Assembly (NCBI RefSeq): GCF_000092225.1
Contig: NC_014158.1
Location: forward strand, 4,315,919-4,379,918
Direction of reading: 5' to 3'
DNA length: 64,000 nt
DNA from: Tsukamurella paurometabola DSM 20162
GTDB lineage: Bacteria > Actinomycetota > Actinomycetes > Mycobacteriales > Mycobacteriaceae
Positions 16,969-26,996 of the stretch are shown piece after piece. A model generated the notes under the pieces. The model was not told the origin of the DNA. It saw nothing but the letters and a program-made list of their open reading frames with translations, and did no database searches. A program made the position numbers and the translations under genes. The number at the start of each line of letters is the position of its first letter. Positions within the stretch are counted from its first letter, which is position 1.

Positions 16969-17454
16969 ATGACCCCCGCGTCCAACGATCCCGGCGCCGC
17001 GCCGGCAGCCGCGCCGGATGCGCGCATCGACGACCTCGCCGCGCGCCTGCGCTCGCCGCTCCTCCAGCTGCATTTCCTGATGAAACGGACGACTCCGGGT
17101 CCCGATCTGACTCCGGCGCAACAGTCGGCCCTGCAGAGCCTGCTGCGGTTGGGCCCGGTGCGCATGGGCGAGCTGGCCCGGTTCCTGCGGATCCGGCTTC
17201 CGTCGGCCACGAGCGCGGTGGACGGCCTCGAGCGCCTCGGACTGGTCCAGCGCAGTCCTGATCCGGACGACGGCCGCGCCGTGGTGGTGCAGCTCTCCGA
17301 GCACGGCCAACAGTTGACCTCCGAACTCATCGCCGCCCGCAACGCTGTGCTGGCCCGGCACCTGCACGAACTCTCCGCCGAGGACCACGCCCACCTGGAC
17401 GCCGCGATCCCCGCGCTGAATCTGCTCATCGACCGGTACCGCGAGGACGGCTGA
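16969..17454 (+). CDS. MarR family transcriptional regulator
   Basis: 161 residues with a MarR winged helix: LGPVRMGELARFLRIR, then PSATSAVDGLERLGLVQR and the wing PDPDDGRAVVVQLSEHG. The start is ATG 16969, with TAGTAT (16956-16961) 7 nt upstream, so the message is probably leaderless; earlier starts would fall in the PhoX terminator. It lies 75 bp before an MFS exporter in the same direction, the usual arrangement of a MarR repressor with the drug pump it controls. A palindrome in the gap (17501-17520) is a likely operator. The ligand is unknown. Confidence 0.88.
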   Translation: MTPASNDPGAAPAAAPDARIDDLAARLRSPLLQLHFLMKRTTPGPDLTPAQQSALQSLLRLGPVRMGELARFLRIRLPSATSAVDGLERLGLVQRSPDPDDGRAVVVQLSEHGQQLTSELIAARNAVLARHLHELSAEDHAHLDAAIPALNLLIDRYREDG

Positions 17455-17472
17455 GCAATCCGTCACACGCGC

Positions 17473-17520
17473 TTGATCTGGGTGCGCCATATTGCTTAGA
17501 CTTTCGTAGTAATACGAGAG
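17473..17520 (+). promoter_or_regulatory. Promoter and probable MarR operator of the MFS gene
   Basis: TTGATC (17473-17478) and TAGACT (17497-17502) are spaced 18 bp. The imperfect inverted repeat CTTTCGTA-GTAA-TACGAGAG (17501-17520, 7 of 8 pairs) starts at the edge of the -10 and would block the polymerase when bound. Confidence 0.5.
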
Positions 17521-17529
17521 GAGCTGCAC

Positions 17530-18798
17530 GTGACGACCACCGCACCCGCCGAGGCGAACCACGCCCACCCGAGCCTGCGTGAGACGCTTTCCCATCAGCC
17601 GAAGGCGGTGTGGGTCACCGCCTTCGCCGCGGTGATCGCATTCATGGGCATCGGCCTGGTGGACCCGATCCTGGAGTCGATCGCCAAGGGTCTCGACGCC
17701 ACGCCCAGCCAGACCACCCTCCTGTTCTCCTCGTACCTCGGAGTCCAGGTGGTCGCCATGCTGTTCATCGGCTGGTTCACTTCGATGTTCGGAGCCAAGC
17801 GCACCGTGATCGCCGGCTTGCTGCTGATCGTGATCGCCTCCGGCGCCTGCGCACTCGCCGGGTCGATCGGTGAATTGGTGGCCTGGCGCGCTGTGTGGGG
17901 CCTGGGCAACGCTCTGTTCATCGCGACCGCGCTCGCCGTGATCGTCTCCGCCGCAACCGGTGGCCAGCAGGGCGCGATCCTGCTCTACGAGGCGGCCCTC
18001 GGCGTCGGCCTGGCCGTCGGCCCGCTGCTCGGCGCCGTTCTCGGCGGGATCTCCTGGCGCGGCCCCTTCGCCGGTACCGCGACCCTCATGCTGATCGGCG
18101 CGATCCTGTGCGCCACCATGCTCAAGCCCGATGCGGCGGAGGCCAGGGCCAAGCGCGAACGGGAGGGCACCGTCTCCCCCATGGCGCCGCTGCGCGCACT
18201 CCGCCAGCGTGGTCTGTTCCTCACGGGCCTGGGCTCCGCGTTCTACACCGCGGCCTTCTTCACCGTGCTCGCCTGGTCGCCGTTCGTGCTGCACAAGAGT
18301 CCGTACTTCGTGGGAGCGGTGTTCGTGGGCTGGGGCCTATTGGTCGCGGTGAGCGGCGTCTGGCTCGCCCCGAAGGTGGCCGCCTCACTGGGTGAGCGTA
18401 CGGGTGCCATCGTCGCCGTCATTACCTACGGGGTGCTGCTCGCGATCGCCGCGGTGGGCCACGAGAACGTGGGCGTGGTCGTCGCCGTCGTGGTGCTTTC
18501 CGGTATCCCCTCGGGCGTGCTGAACACTCTGTTCACCGGTACCGCGATGTCCATCGCCGATGCGCCCCGGCCCGTCGCCTCCGCGGGCTACAACTTCCTG
18601 CGCTGGGCCGGCGGCGCCATCGCCGCCACCGGAGTGGCGCATGTGGCCCAGTGGTTCGGCACACCCGCCGCGCCGTTCTTCGTCGGTGCTGCGGCCTGCG
18701 TGGTCGCTGCCGCGATCCTCACCCAGGTGCGCGACAGCCAGGCCGATACCCACGAGGTACCCGCCGAGGCCGCGCTCGTGGGCGACCAGGAGTTCTGA
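17530..18798 (+). CDS. MFS transporter (DHA1-type, probable multidrug/metabolite exporter)
   Basis: 422 residues, 12 predicted membrane segments. It shows the DHA1 features: loop 2-3 signature region WFTSMFGAKRTVIAGLLL, a Gly-rich segment GVGLAVGPLLGAVLGGISWRG like motif C of antiporters, and a charged central loop (EARAKREREG). GTG 17530 follows GAGGAG at the right distance. Pairing with the upstream MarR gene suggests export of a compound that the regulator senses. A hairpin lies 11 bp after the stop. Confidence 0.87.
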   Translation: MTTTAPAEANHAHPSLRETLSHQPKAVWVTAFAAVIAFMGIGLVDPILESIAKGLDATPSQTTLLFSSYLGVQVVAMLFIGWFTSMFGAKRTVIAGLLLIVIASGACALAGSIGELVAWRAVWGLGNALFIATALAVIVSAATGGQQGAILLYEAALGVGLAVGPLLGAVLGGISWRGPFAGTATLMLIGAILCATMLKPDAAEARAKREREGTVSPMAPLRALRQRGLFLTGLGSAFYTAAFFTVLAWSPFVLHKSPYFVGAVFVGWGLLVAVSGVWLAPKVAASLGERTGAIVAVITYGVLLAIAAVGHENVGVVVAVVVLSGIPSGVLNTLFTGTAMSIADAPRPVASAGYNFLRWAGGAIAATGVAHVAQWFGTPAAPFFVGAAACVVAAAILTQVRDSQADTHEVPAEAALVGDQEF

Positions 18799-18809
18799 CT
18801 CGTTCACAC

Positions 18810-18848
18810 CGAGTGCGGCACCGTCGGGTTCCGACGGTGCCGCACTCG
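18810..18848 (+). terminator. Hairpin terminator after the MFS gene
   Basis: An 18-bp stem (18810-18827 with 18831-18848) closes a 3-nt loop (GTT); no T-run follows. Confidence 0.7.
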
Positions 18849-18877
18849 CGTCCGGGCCGGCGGCTAGCGTGGAGTGC

Positions 18878-19555
18878 ATGAGCGAACAACGACCCCTCGC
18901 CCTGATCACCGGCGCCTCACGCGGGCTCGGTGCCCAGATCGCCCGGCAGCTCGCGGACACGCACGACCTGCTGCTCGGCGGACGCCCCTCCCCCGGACTC
19001 GATGCACTCGCCGCGGAACTCGGCGCTCTCACCTTCGCCGCCGACCTCACCGATCACTCCACCGTTGCGGCTCTGGCACAGTCGATTCCCCGCCTCGACG
19101 TGCTGGTCCACAACGCCGGTATCGCATCGATCGCGCGCATCGAGGACACCACCGCCACCGACTGGCGCACCATGTTCGAGGTGAACCTGCTCGCAGTGGT
19201 CGAGCTGACCAAGGCGCTCCTCCCCGCGCTACGAGAGGCGAACGGTCATGTGGTGCTGATCAACTCGGGCGCAGGCAAGCGGGCGAATCCCGGTTGGGGC
19301 GCCTACGCCGCAAGCAAGTTCGGGCTCACCTCATTCGCCGAAGCGCTCCGCGCCGAGGAACCGGCACTGCGCGTGACGAGCGTGTTCCCCGGCCGCATCG
19401 ATACCCGGATGCAGGAGGGGATCTTCGCACTCGAAGGTCGCGACTACTCCGCCGACAACCTACTGCGGCCGGAGACGGTGGCCCGCGCGGTCGTGCACGC
19501 GGTACACACCCCCGCCGACGCGCATCCGACGGAGATCGTGCTCCGCCCACGCTGA
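18878..19555 (+). CDS. Short-chain dehydrogenase/reductase (SDR)
   Basis: 225 residues, classical SDR build: TGASRGLGAQIA (cofactor glycine motif, residues ~11-22), D in AADLTD, NAG in VLVHNAGIAS, catalytic Ser in LINSGAG and YxxxK in YAASKFG (~residue 150). The Arg in GASRG and a neutral residue where NAD enzymes carry Asp suggest NADPH preference, tentatively. ATG 18878 has GGAG close upstream and TAGCGT (18865-18870) 7 nt before it, so it may be leaderless. The substrate is unknown. It converges with the ROK gene. Confidence 0.88.
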   Translation: MSEQRPLALITGASRGLGAQIARQLADTHDLLLGGRPSPGLDALAAELGALTFAADLTDHSTVAALAQSIPRLDVLVHNAGIASIARIEDTTATDWRTMFEVNLLAVVELTKALLPALREANGHVVLINSGAGKRANPGWGAYAASKFGLTSFAEALRAEEPALRVTSVFPGRIDTRMQEGIFALEGRDYSADNLLRPETVARAVVHAVHTPADAHPTEIVLRPR

Positions 19556-19595
19556 TCCGGCCGGAACCCCGGCGCGCAGCATCACTGTCCGGCCG

Positions 19596-20783
19596 TCACA
19601 ACGCGGCGTCGATCGCTTCGGCACTCAGGACGTGGTCGAGGATCAGTGTGGCGCTACCGACAACGCTCGACTTCTCACCGTGGGTCGACGGCAGGATGCG
19701 CAGTTCGCGGGTCGCGAGCGCGGTGGCGTTGCCGTAGACCGACTCCCGCAGGCCCGCGACGAACAGGTCGTATGCACCCGCCATATCCCCGGCGACGACC
19801 AGTGCCTCGGGGTTGAGCAGATTCACGGCACCGGCCAGGACCTCGCCGACGTGCCGCCCACTGTCGCGGATCAGCCTGCGCGCCTCCGCATCACCGGACA
19901 ACGCCAGCTCGACCACATCGCGCAGGTGCGCCACGTGACGTCCGTGATCGCGGAGCTCCCGCACCAAGGCCCACCCGGATGCGACGGCTTCCAGGCAGCC
20001 GGTATCGCCGCACCGGCAGGAGATTCCCGCAGCGGCCTCGACCTTCGTATGGCCGAACTCCCCTGCCGCGCCTCGTTTCCCTCGCTGAAGTGCACCCCCG
20101 GCCACGATTCCCGCACCCAATCCGGTGGATGCCTTGATCAACAGCATGTCCTCGAATCGATCGCGCTGGCCGCGGCGCTCCGCGAGCACGATCACATTGG
20201 CGTCATTGTCGAGCAACACCGGCGCATTGGTCACCGTCCGCAAGAACGGCGTCAGCGGCACACCGTCCCAGCCGCTGATCGCCGGCGAATCCAGGGTGCA
20301 CACCCGCTCCGGATCGGCGGTCCCGGGGATGCTCATGCCGACACCGCGAACCTCGTCACGCCGGTGGCCGCACTCCTCCAGGAGTGCGTCCAACGTCTGG
20401 ACGACCGTCGGCATCAGCTCATCCGGCCCCACGCCGATCTCCTGATCCACGGAGCACATGGCCAGGAGGTCGCCCGCCAGGTTGCACACTCCCAGCTGGG
20501 TACGGCTGCGGCCGATCGCGGCCGCCAGCACGACACCCGCCCCCGGGTTCACGGTGAGGCCCGCCGCCGGCCGTCCGGGACTCGACGCCGCTTCCGCGCG
20601 CTCGAGCACGAGGCCCGCGTCCTGCAGCGCGGCGACGCGCGCCGCGACGGCGGTGCGGGATAGATCGGTCGCATGCCCGATCCGGGTGCGGGTGGTGGTT
20701 CCATCTCCGCTGCGGATCAGGGTGAAGACATCGCCCGCGGTCACTGCGGCTCGTGAGGACCGTGACGTGCGCATACCGACCAT
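19596..20783 (-). CDS. ROK family transcriptional regulator
   Basis: ~395 residues: an N-terminal winged helix (THR-rich region to LSRTAVAARVAALQDAGLV) followed by a sugar-kinase-like ROK domain with GVGMSIPG, LLDNDANV and the zinc-binding CRCGDTGCLEA motif. Such proteins (NagC/Mlc/XylR group) are repressors that sense a sugar or sugar phosphate. ATG 20783 is chosen; ATG 20774 is equally possible and neither has a good ribosome site. It is divergent from zwf-edd-eda and close to a sugar ABC importer, so it probably controls one or both. Retained kinase-fold residues do not prove kinase activity. Confidence 0.87.
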   Translation of the reverse strand: MVGMRTSRSSRAAVTAGDVFTLIRSGDGTTTRTRIGHATDLSRTAVAARVAALQDAGLVLERAEAASSPGRPAAGLTVNPGAGVVLAAAIGRSRTQLGVCNLAGDLLAMCSVDQEIGVGPDELMPTVVQTLDALLEECGHRRDEVRGVGMSIPGTADPERVCTLDSPAISGWDGVPLTPFLRTVTNAPVLLDNDANVIVLAERRGQRDRFEDMLLIKASTGLGAGIVAGGALQRGKRGAAGEFGHTKVEAAAGISCRCGDTGCLEAVASGWALVRELRDHGRHVAHLRDVVELALSGDAEARRLIRDSGRHVGEVLAGAVNLLNPEALVVAGDMAGAYDLFVAGLRESVYGNATALATRELRILPSTHGEKSSVVGSATLILDHVLSAEAIDAAL

Positions 20784-20840
20784 TGAACCATCGGGGGCTT
20801 TCCACGCAAACCACGAATTCCGCACACGGAGGAGAAGAAG

Positions 20841-20870
20841 ATGCGAGTATTAGTCCGCGAAAGAGCGTAA
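20841..20870 (+). CDS. Nine-codon putative leader peptide upstream of zwf
   Basis: An ATG-started mini-frame encodes MRVLVRERA and ends in TAA, 42 bp before the zwf start. It has the best ribosome site in the intergenic region (GGAGGAG at 20828-20834, 6 nt spacing). It uses a TTA leucine codon and an AGA arginine codon, both rare in such GC-rich genomes. This suggests a translated leader that could modulate zwf expression. Direct evidence is sequence only. Confidence 0.45.
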   Translation: MRVLVRERA

Positions 20871-20912
20871 TTGCGTCACTTTCACGTCTGTAATGCCGAC
20901 GTCAGGAGACCC

Positions 20913-22391
20913 ATGCCGTCCACCAGCCCCATCGCCCCCTGCGACTTCGTCGTCTTCGGCGGCACCGGCGACCTCACCGTCCGCAAACTGCTCCCCGCCC
21001 TCTACCTACGCGACCGAGACGGCCAGCTCCCCGACGACACGAGGATCATCGCGGTATCGCGTGCCGGCCTCGATGCCGCGGGCTACCGCGACAAGGTGCA
21101 CGGAGAACTCGAACGATTCGTCACCTCGGACGCCCTGGACGAGGCAGTGGTGGACCGCTTCCTGCGCCGCCTCGAATTCGCCGGTATCGATGCCGCCGAC
21201 GGATCTACCTGGGAGCCCTTGACCGCGCTGTTGCCGCGCGAGGCCGACCGGATCCGGGTGTACTACCTGGCCTGTGCACCTCGGCTGTTCGGCCCCATCT
21301 CCGAGAACCTGGCCGCCAACGGGCTCGTCGACCAGCACTCCCGGGTGGTACTGGAGAAGCCGATCGGCCACGACCTGGAATCCGCACGCGCCATCAACGA
21401 TGCGGTCGGAGCGGTCTTCGACGAATCCCAGATCTTCCGGATCGATCACTACCTCGGCAAGGAGAGCGTGCAGAACCTGCTGGTCACGAGGTTCGCCAAC
21501 ACGGTCCTGGAGCCGCTGTGGAACTCCACGAGCATCGACCACGTTCAGATCACGGTGTCGGAGGAGATCGGGGTGGGATCGCGGGGTGAGTACTACGACA
21601 CCTCCGGGGCACTGCGCGACATGGTGCAGAATCACCTGCTCCAGGTCCTCTGCCTGGTGGCGATGGAGCCCCCCACGTACGTGGATCGAGAGTCCGTCCG
21701 TGACGAGAAGTTGAAGGTTCTCCAGGCACTCAAGCCGATGACGCCGGAGGACGCCGAGCGCGACACCGTCGCAGGCCAGTACGGTCCCGGGCTCGTGAAC
21801 GGCGTCGCGGTACCGGGATACCGCGACGAGGCGGACAATGCCGACAGCCGCACGGAGACCTTCGTCGCGGTGAAAGCCGAGGTGCGCAACTGGCGGTGGG
21901 CGGGCGTTCCCTTCTACTTGCGGACCGGAAAGCGCATGGAACGGCGTCACTCCGAAGTGGTGATCGCATTCAATCCCGTACCGCACCCGATGTTCCCGGG
22001 CAGTGAAGGCACCAGCGAACCCAACCGGCTGGTCATCCGGCTTCAGCCGACCGAAGGGATGCGCCTGCACATGACGGCGAAGGAACCCGGCCCGGGTGGC
22101 ATCCGGCTCAGACCCGTCTCCCTCGACTTGAACTACACCGAGGTGTTCCCACACCCCTCCCCCGACGCCTACGAACGCCTGCTCATGGACGTGGTGCGCG
22201 GCAACCCCACGCTGTTCATGCGGCGCGACGAGGTCGAGGCCGCGTGGACGTGGGTCGAGCCGATCCTCGCGAATTGGGCTCGCACGGAGCGGGTGCCGCG
22301 CCGCTACCCCGCCGGCACCGACGGCCCCGTCGACGCGGTCACTCTCATCGAGCGTGACGGCCGCACGTGGAACGAGGGGGCGCTGCGATGA
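20913..22391 (+). CDS. zwf: Glucose-6-phosphate 1-dehydrogenase
   Basis: Oxidises glucose-6-phosphate to 6-phosphogluconolactone with NADP, the entry to both the pentose-phosphate and Entner-Doudoroff routes. 492 residues, normal length. Motifs: [16 protein letters not shown] (nucleotide fold, residues ~14-29), [20 protein letters not shown] (catalytic His) and RTGKRM. The start is ATG 20913 with AGGAGA 3-8 nt upstream; an upstream TTG frame would include the leader region. It overlaps edd as ATGA. Its placement with edd and eda, not with tal/opcA, suggests it serves the Entner-Doudoroff branch here. The genome may carry a second zwf. Confidence 0.95.
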   Translation: MPSTSPIAPCDFVVFGGTGDLTVRKLLPALYLRDRDGQLPDDTRIIAVSRAGLDAAGYRDKVHGELERFVTSDALDEAVVDRFLRRLEFAGIDAADGSTWEPLTALLPREADRIRVYYLACAPRLFGPISENLAANGLVDQHSRVVLEKPIGHDLESARAINDAVGAVFDESQIFRIDHYLGKESVQNLLVTRFANTVLEPLWNSTSIDHVQITVSEEIGVGSRGEYYDTSGALRDMVQNHLLQVLCLVAMEPPTYVDRESVRDEKLKVLQALKPMTPEDAERDTVAGQYGPGLVNGVAVPGYRDEADNADSRTETFVAVKAEVRNWRWAGVPFYLRTGKRMERRHSEVVIAFNPVPHPMFPGSEGTSEPNRLVIRLQPTEGMRLHMTAKEPGPGGIRLRPVSLDLNYTEVFPHPSPDAYERLLMDVVRGNPTLFMRRDEVEAAWTWVEPILANWARTERVPRRYPAGTDGPVDAVTLIERDGRTWNEGALR

Positions 22392-24241
22392 CCGCACTGC
22401 ATCCGGTGCTGGAAGAGGTCACCGAGCGAATCGTCGAGCGCAGCCGGCCTTCACGCGAGGCGTACCTCGACAAGATCCGTGCCGCGGGCGCGGCGGGCCC
22501 GGCACGCGCCCGCCTGGAATGCGCGAACCTCGCGCACGGTTTCGCCTCGGCCGGTCCGGCGGACACGAAGAGCCTGCGCGGCACGGTCAAGCCCAACGTC
22601 GCCATCGTGTCCTCGTACAACGACATGCTCTCGGCCCACAAACCCTTCGAATCCTTCCCCGCCCAGTTGAAGCAAGCGGTGATACACGCCGGAGGGATCG
22701 CTCAGTTCGCCGGCGGTGTGCCTGCGATGTGCGACGGCATCACCCAGGGGCGAGCGGGTATGGAGCTCTCGCTGTTCAGCCGCGACGTGATCGCGATGTC
22801 CACCGCCATCGCTCTCTCCCACGACATGTTCGACGCCGCGCTCATGCTGGGTGTCTGCGACAAGATCGTCCCCGGAATGCTGATCGGCGCCTTGGCGTTC
22901 GGGCATCTGCCGACGGTCTTCGTGCCCGCCGGCCCGATGACCTCCGGGCTGCCCAACTCCGAGAAGGCCCGGGTCCGGCAGCTGTTTGCCGAGAACAAGG
23001 TGAGCCGGAGCGAACTACTCGACGCCGAAGCCGCCTCGTATCACGGCAACGGCACCTGCACCTTCTTCGGTACCGCGAACTCCAATCAGCTGCTCATGGA
23101 GGTGATGGGTCTGCATCTGCCGGGGTCGAGCTTCGTCAATCCCGACAATCCGTTGCGCACCGCCCTCACCGCCGAGGCGGGTCGGCGAGTGACGAATCTG
23201 ACGGCCCTGGGCGACGATTACACGCCCATCGGGGAGATCGTCAACGAGAAGGCCATCGTCAACGGGACCGCCGCGCTCCTCGCCACCGGCGGATCGAGCA
23301 ACCACACCATGCACCTGGTGGCCATCGCGCGGGCGGCCGGAATCATCCTCACGTGGAGTGACATCTCGGACCTGTCCTCGGTGGTGCCCTTGTTGGCACG
23401 CATCTATCCCAACGGCAGCGCCGACGTCAACCACTTCCACGCCGCCGGTGGACTGAGTTTCACCATCTCCACCATGTTGGAAGCCGGGCTATTGCACGAC
23501 GCCGTTCGCACCGTCGTAGGACCCGGATTGCGCAGGTATACACGAGAACCCAGTCTCGCCCCGGAGGGTCTCATCGACTGGCGCGACGGTCCGCACGAGA
23601 GCCTGGACACCTCCGTTCTCCGCAGCGCACAGGCCCCTTTCGCCGCCGACGGTGGCCTCAAGACGCTGGACGGAAACCTCGGTTCCGCCGTCGTCAAGAC
23701 ATCCGCCGTCAAACCCGAACACCGCGTGATCACCGCGCCGGCAATGGTGTTCGACGACCAGGCCGACTTCCTGTCCGCATTCGCCGCCGGTGATGTATCG
23801 GGCGATCTGGTGGCCGTGGTCCGCTACCAGGGTCCTCGTGCCAACGGAATGCCCGAACTGCACAAGCTCACTCCGACCCTGGGCGTACTCCAGGACCGCG
23901 GCCACCGCGTCGCGCTCGTGACCGACGGCAGGATGTCGGGCGCTTCCGGCAAGGTTCCCGCCGCGATCCACGTGACCCCGGAAGCCGCCTCCGGTGGTCC
24001 GCTGACCAAGGTGCGCAACGGCGATCTCATCACCGTCGACACGCAGTCGGGACACCTGATGGTGCACGTGTCCGACGAGGAGCTCGCGAGCCGCGAGCCT
24101 TCCGGCCGCCCTCGCACCGCACAGGAGATGGCCGGGACCGGACGCGAACTGTTCGCGACCTTCCGGGCCGCGGTCGGGCCCGCCGACGAGGGCGCCAGCA
24201 TCTTCCCCGCTACGCACGAAACACAGGAGATTTCGCAATGA
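22388..24241 (+). CDS. edd: Phosphogluconate dehydratase
   Basis: Dehydrates 6-phosphogluconate to 2-keto-3-deoxy-6-phosphogluconate (KDPG). 617 residues, IlvD/Edd family: [14 protein letters not shown], the iron-sulfur Cys contexts [20 protein letters not shown] and [24 protein letters not shown], and [13 protein letters not shown] near the C-terminus. The length and phosphogluconate-type N-region fit Edd better than dihydroxyacid dehydratase (~560). ATG 22388 overlaps the zwf stop by 4 bp and the end overlaps eda by 4 bp, so the three genes are one translationally coupled operon. Confidence 0.95.
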   Translation: MTALHPVLEEVTERIVERSRPSREAYLDKIRAAGAAGPARARLECANLAHGFASAGPADTKSLRGTVKPNVAIVSSYNDMLSAHKPFESFPAQLKQAVIHAGGIAQFAGGVPAMCDGITQGRAGMELSLFSRDVIAMSTAIALSHDMFDAALMLGVCDKIVPGMLIGALAFGHLPTVFVPAGPMTSGLPNSEKARVRQLFAENKVSRSELLDAEAASYHGNGTCTFFGTANSNQLLMEVMGLHLPGSSFVNPDNPLRTALTAEAGRRVTNLTALGDDYTPIGEIVNEKAIVNGTAALLATGGSSNHTMHLVAIARAAGIILTWSDISDLSSVVPLLARIYPNGSADVNHFHAAGGLSFTISTMLEAGLLHDAVRTVVGPGLRRYTREPSLAPEGLIDWRDGPHESLDTSVLRSAQAPFAADGGLKTLDGNLGSAVVKTSAVKPEHRVITAPAMVFDDQADFLSAFAAGDVSGDLVAVVRYQGPRANGMPELHKLTPTLGVLQDRGHRVALVTDGRMSGASGKVPAAIHVTPEAASGGPLTKVRNGDLITVDTQSGHLMVHVSDEELASREPSGRPRTAQEMAGTGRELFATFRAAVGPADEGASIFPATHETQEISQ

Positions 24242-24879
24242 CACCGTCTCTGCTCGATCACGCACCCGTGATCCCCGTAGTCGCCATCGACGACATCGAT
24301 CACGCGGTACCGATCGCTCGCGCGCTCGTCGCCGGCGGTGTGCCCCTCATCGAACTGACACTCCGGACGCCAGTGGCACTGGCGGCGATCGAGCGCATCG
24401 CCGGCGAGGTCCCGGAGATCCGCATCGGCGCGGGAACGATCGTGCGGCCCGAGCAGGCCGCTCAGGCCCGCGCGGCAGGCGCGCAATTCCTCGTCTCGCC
24501 CGGAAGCACTCCCTCCCTCCTGGCGGCCATGGCCGACACGGGGCTCCCCCACCTGCCCGGTGTCGCGACCGTATCGGAGGTACTGGCGGCTCTGGAAGCG
24601 GGCTACACCGAACTGAAGCTGTTCCCCGCGGCCGCCATCGGGGGAACGGCGCTGCTCACATCGATCGCCGGGCCCGTGCCCACTGCCCGCTTCTGCCCGA
24701 CCGGTGGGATCACCGCCAGCACCGCACCGCAGTATCTCGCCCTCCCGAACGTGGGCTGTGTGGGCGGTTCCTGGCTCGTGACACGGGGCGCGACCGCGAC
24801 CGCCGACTGGCCCGCGATCACCGCGGCGGCAGCCGCGACCCGCGAACTCGCTCCGGAGCGCAACCGCACCGACGGGTGA
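24238..24879 (+). CDS. eda: KDPG aldolase (2-dehydro-3-deoxy-phosphogluconate aldolase)
   Basis: Splits KDPG to pyruvate and glyceraldehyde-3-phosphate, completing the Entner-Doudoroff route. 213 residues, standard length. Motifs: [10 protein letters not shown] (Glu of the active site), [27 protein letters not shown] and ELKLFPAAA, whose Lys forms the Schiff base, then RFCPTGGI for phosphate binding. ATG 24238 overlaps the edd stop (ATGA). It converges with the ABC permease gene 46 bp away, with no clear terminator between. Confidence 0.95.
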   Translation: MTPSLLDHAPVIPVVAIDDIDHAVPIARALVAGGVPLIELTLRTPVALAAIERIAGEVPEIRIGAGTIVRPEQAAQARAAGAQFLVSPGSTPSLLAAMADTGLPHLPGVATVSEVLAALEAGYTELKLFPAAAIGGTALLTSIAGPVPTARFCPTGGITASTAPQYLALPNVGCVGGSWLVTRGATATADWPAITAAAAATRELAPERNRTDG

Positions 24880-24925
24880 GGCCCGCCGCGGCATCGGGTG
24901 CGGTTGTGCGCTCCTGCGGATGCGG

Positions 24926-26173
24926 TCAGGCTCGGCCCGCGGACGCGCGCGCTCTGCGGCTCATCGAGTCGATCGCGACCGCCAGTAGGAGCACGCCACC
25001 GGTCACCATGAACCGCACCGATGACCCCACGCCCAGCAGATTCAGACCGTTCGAGATCGATTGCAGCACCAGAATTCCCAGTAGCGCGGAGTACGCGGAA
25101 CCGCGCCCGCCGAACAGCGAGGTTCCACCGATCACCGCCGCGGCGATGGCGGTGAGGTTGGTATCGGTGGTTCCCGTGGACTGAGAGACGCTGGTCAGTA
25201 GTCCCGCCGCCATGAGACCGCCCAGTGCGGCGAAGGTGGAGGTGAGCGCGAACACCGACATGTAGACGGCGTTCACTCGGATCCCGGATCGGCGGGCGGC
25301 CTCCACGTTGCCGCCCACGGCGTAAACGTGCCTGCCCCACGTGGTGCGCCGCAGCGCGAAGTCCATCACTATCACCAGCAGCACGAAGAAGATCCACAGG
25401 TACGAAAAGCCACGGTCGATGTTCACGTAGTAGGTGAGGTAACCGAGCACGGCACCGAGCGCCACCGTCTGCGCCGCGATCAGCGGGAGCGGAGTCGTGC
25501 TCAGATCGGCAGCGCGGCGGGTACGTACCACCCACAGCCGGCTCGCGAGAAACACTGCCACGGTGATCGCGACGAGCACATACGAGGCTGCGCCGGTGAC
25601 GAACTCATTGCGGGCGAAGCGCATCACGAGCGAGCTCTGCGGAAGGTTGATGGTGCCGGTCGAACCCAGTACCCACAGCAGCAGACCCTGAAAACCCAGC
25701 AGTCCGGCGAGCGAGAACACGAACGACGGTATGCCGACCCGGGTGAACAAGGTGCCGTAGAGCAGCCCGATCAGCAGGCCGCTGCCGAGAGCCGCGAGCA
25801 CTGCGACGACTTCGGGGAAGCCGTCGTTGACCAGCAGCACCGCCATGATCGCGGCGGACACACCGCTCACCGAGCCCACCGAGAGATCGATCTCACCGAG
25901 CAAGAGCACCAGCACGATTCCGAGCGAGATGATGCCGACGGGCGCGGCGAACTGGGTGATCGAGACGATGTTGCGGGAGGAGAGGAAGCTCGGCTCCGCG
26001 ATGTAGAAGACGGTCGCGATCACGATCAGGCCGATGATCACCGGCAGGCTACCGAGGTCGCCGGACCGGATACGCGCCAGTTGCGCCGTGAGATATCCGC
26101 GCACGCCGGATGCGGCGATCAGTCGCTCGTCCATCAGGTCCGCCGCGACTCCGGTCGTCGTCGTGTCAGCCAT
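24926..26173 (-). CDS. Sugar ABC transporter permease (XylH/RbsC type)
   Basis: ~415 residues, about ten membrane helices. Family blocks: the [20 protein letters not shown] region, [20 protein letters not shown] and the coupling region [21 protein letters not shown] near the C-terminus. The length and long N-tail resemble xylose-type permeases rather than ribose (~320). The start at the second of two adjacent ATGs (26173) puts GGAGG 7 nt upstream; it overlaps the ATPase gene by 8 bp. It forms the membrane channel, probably as a homodimer, for the two upstream partners. Confidence 0.88.
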   Translation of the reverse strand: MADTTTTGVAADLMDERLIAASGVRGYLTAQLARIRSGDLGSLPVIIGLIVIATVFYIAEPSFLSSRNIVSITQFAAPVGIISLGIVLVLLLGEIDLSVGSVSGVSAAIMAVLLVNDGFPEVVAVLAALGSGLLIGLLYGTLFTRVGIPSFVFSLAGLLGFQGLLLWVLGSTGTINLPQSSLVMRFARNEFVTGAASYVLVAITVAVFLASRLWVVRTRRAADLSTTPLPLIAAQTVALGAVLGYLTYYVNIDRGFSYLWIFFVLLVIVMDFALRRTTWGRHVYAVGGNVEAARRSGIRVNAVYMSVFALTSTFAALGGLMAAGLLTSVSQSTGTTDTNLTAIAAAVIGGTSLFGGRGSAYSALLGILVLQSISNGLNLLGVGSSVRFMVTGGVLLLAVAIDSMSRRARASAGRA

Positions 26174-26996
26174 CATTCGCCTCCGGTCGCTGGGTGCCGC
26201 GCTGAGCGCGGGCGGCGACCACGTTGTCGGACGCCCCTGTGATCGCGGCGACGAGTTGCTCCGTCGTCGCCTCCTCGACGGTGAACTCCGCGGCGTTGCG
26301 CCCGAGCCGCAGCACGTAGATGCGGTCGGCCACAGCCTGGACGTCGGCCATGTTGTGGCTGATCATCACCACGCCGAGGCCGTTGTCCCGCAGGCGTTCG
26401 ACCAGATTGAGCACCTCGGCGGTTTGTGCCACACCGAGGGCGGCGGTGGGCTCGTCGAGCAGCACCACCTTCGGATCGCCGACGAGGCTGCGCGCGATGG
26501 CCACGGTCTGGCGCTGGCCACCGGACAGCGATGCCACGGGTATCCGCACCGACGGGATCTTCGCGGAGAGACTGCGCAGCAGCCGCCACGCGTCAGTCTC
26601 CATGCTCACCTCGTCGATCACACCGCCTCGGTTCCGTTCGTTGCCGAGGAACAGGTTCGCCACCACGTCGAGGTTGTCGCACAGCGCGAGATCCTGGAAG
26701 ACGGTGGCGATTCCGAGCGACTGCGCCGCCGACGGGCCGGGAATCGTGACCGGCTTCTCATCGATGGCGATGGTGCCCTCGTCGGGCTGGTAGACACCCG
26801 AGATCACCTTGACCAAGGTCGATTTGCCGGCGCCGTTGTCGCCGACCAGCGCCACCACCTCCCCGGCGTGCACCTCGATCGAGACGTCGGTCAGTACCTG
26901 CACGGCGCCGAAGCGCTTGGTAATGCCGGACAGGGCGAGGACGGCACCGTCGGAGGCCGCCGTCCTCGTCACGTCCGGTTGCCCGGACTCGGTCAT
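26166..26996 (-). CDS. Sugar ABC transporter ATP-binding protein
   Basis: 276 residues with a single ABC domain: Walker A GDNGAGKSTLVK (~48-59), Q-loop FQDLAL, signature LSGGQRQTVAIARS and Walker B VVLLDEPTAALG, then the switch His in ISHNM. A single domain (not the double RbsA type) is the pattern of FrcA/XylG-like actinobacterial systems. ATG 26996 shares one base with the stop of the binding-protein gene (TGATG). It energises the permease encoded next. Confidence 0.9.
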   Translation of the reverse strand: MTESGQPDVTRTAASDGAVLALSGITKRFGAVQVLTDVSIEVHAGEVVALVGDNGAGKSTLVKVISGVYQPDEGTIAIDEKPVTIPGPSAAQSLGIATVFQDLALCDNLDVVANLFLGNERNRGGVIDEVSMETDAWRLLRSLSAKIPSVRIPVASLSGGQRQTVAIARSLVGDPKVVLLDEPTAALGVAQTAEVLNLVERLRDNGLGVVMISHNMADVQAVADRIYVLRLGRNAAEFTVEEATTEQLVAAITGASDNVVAARAQRGTQRPEANDG

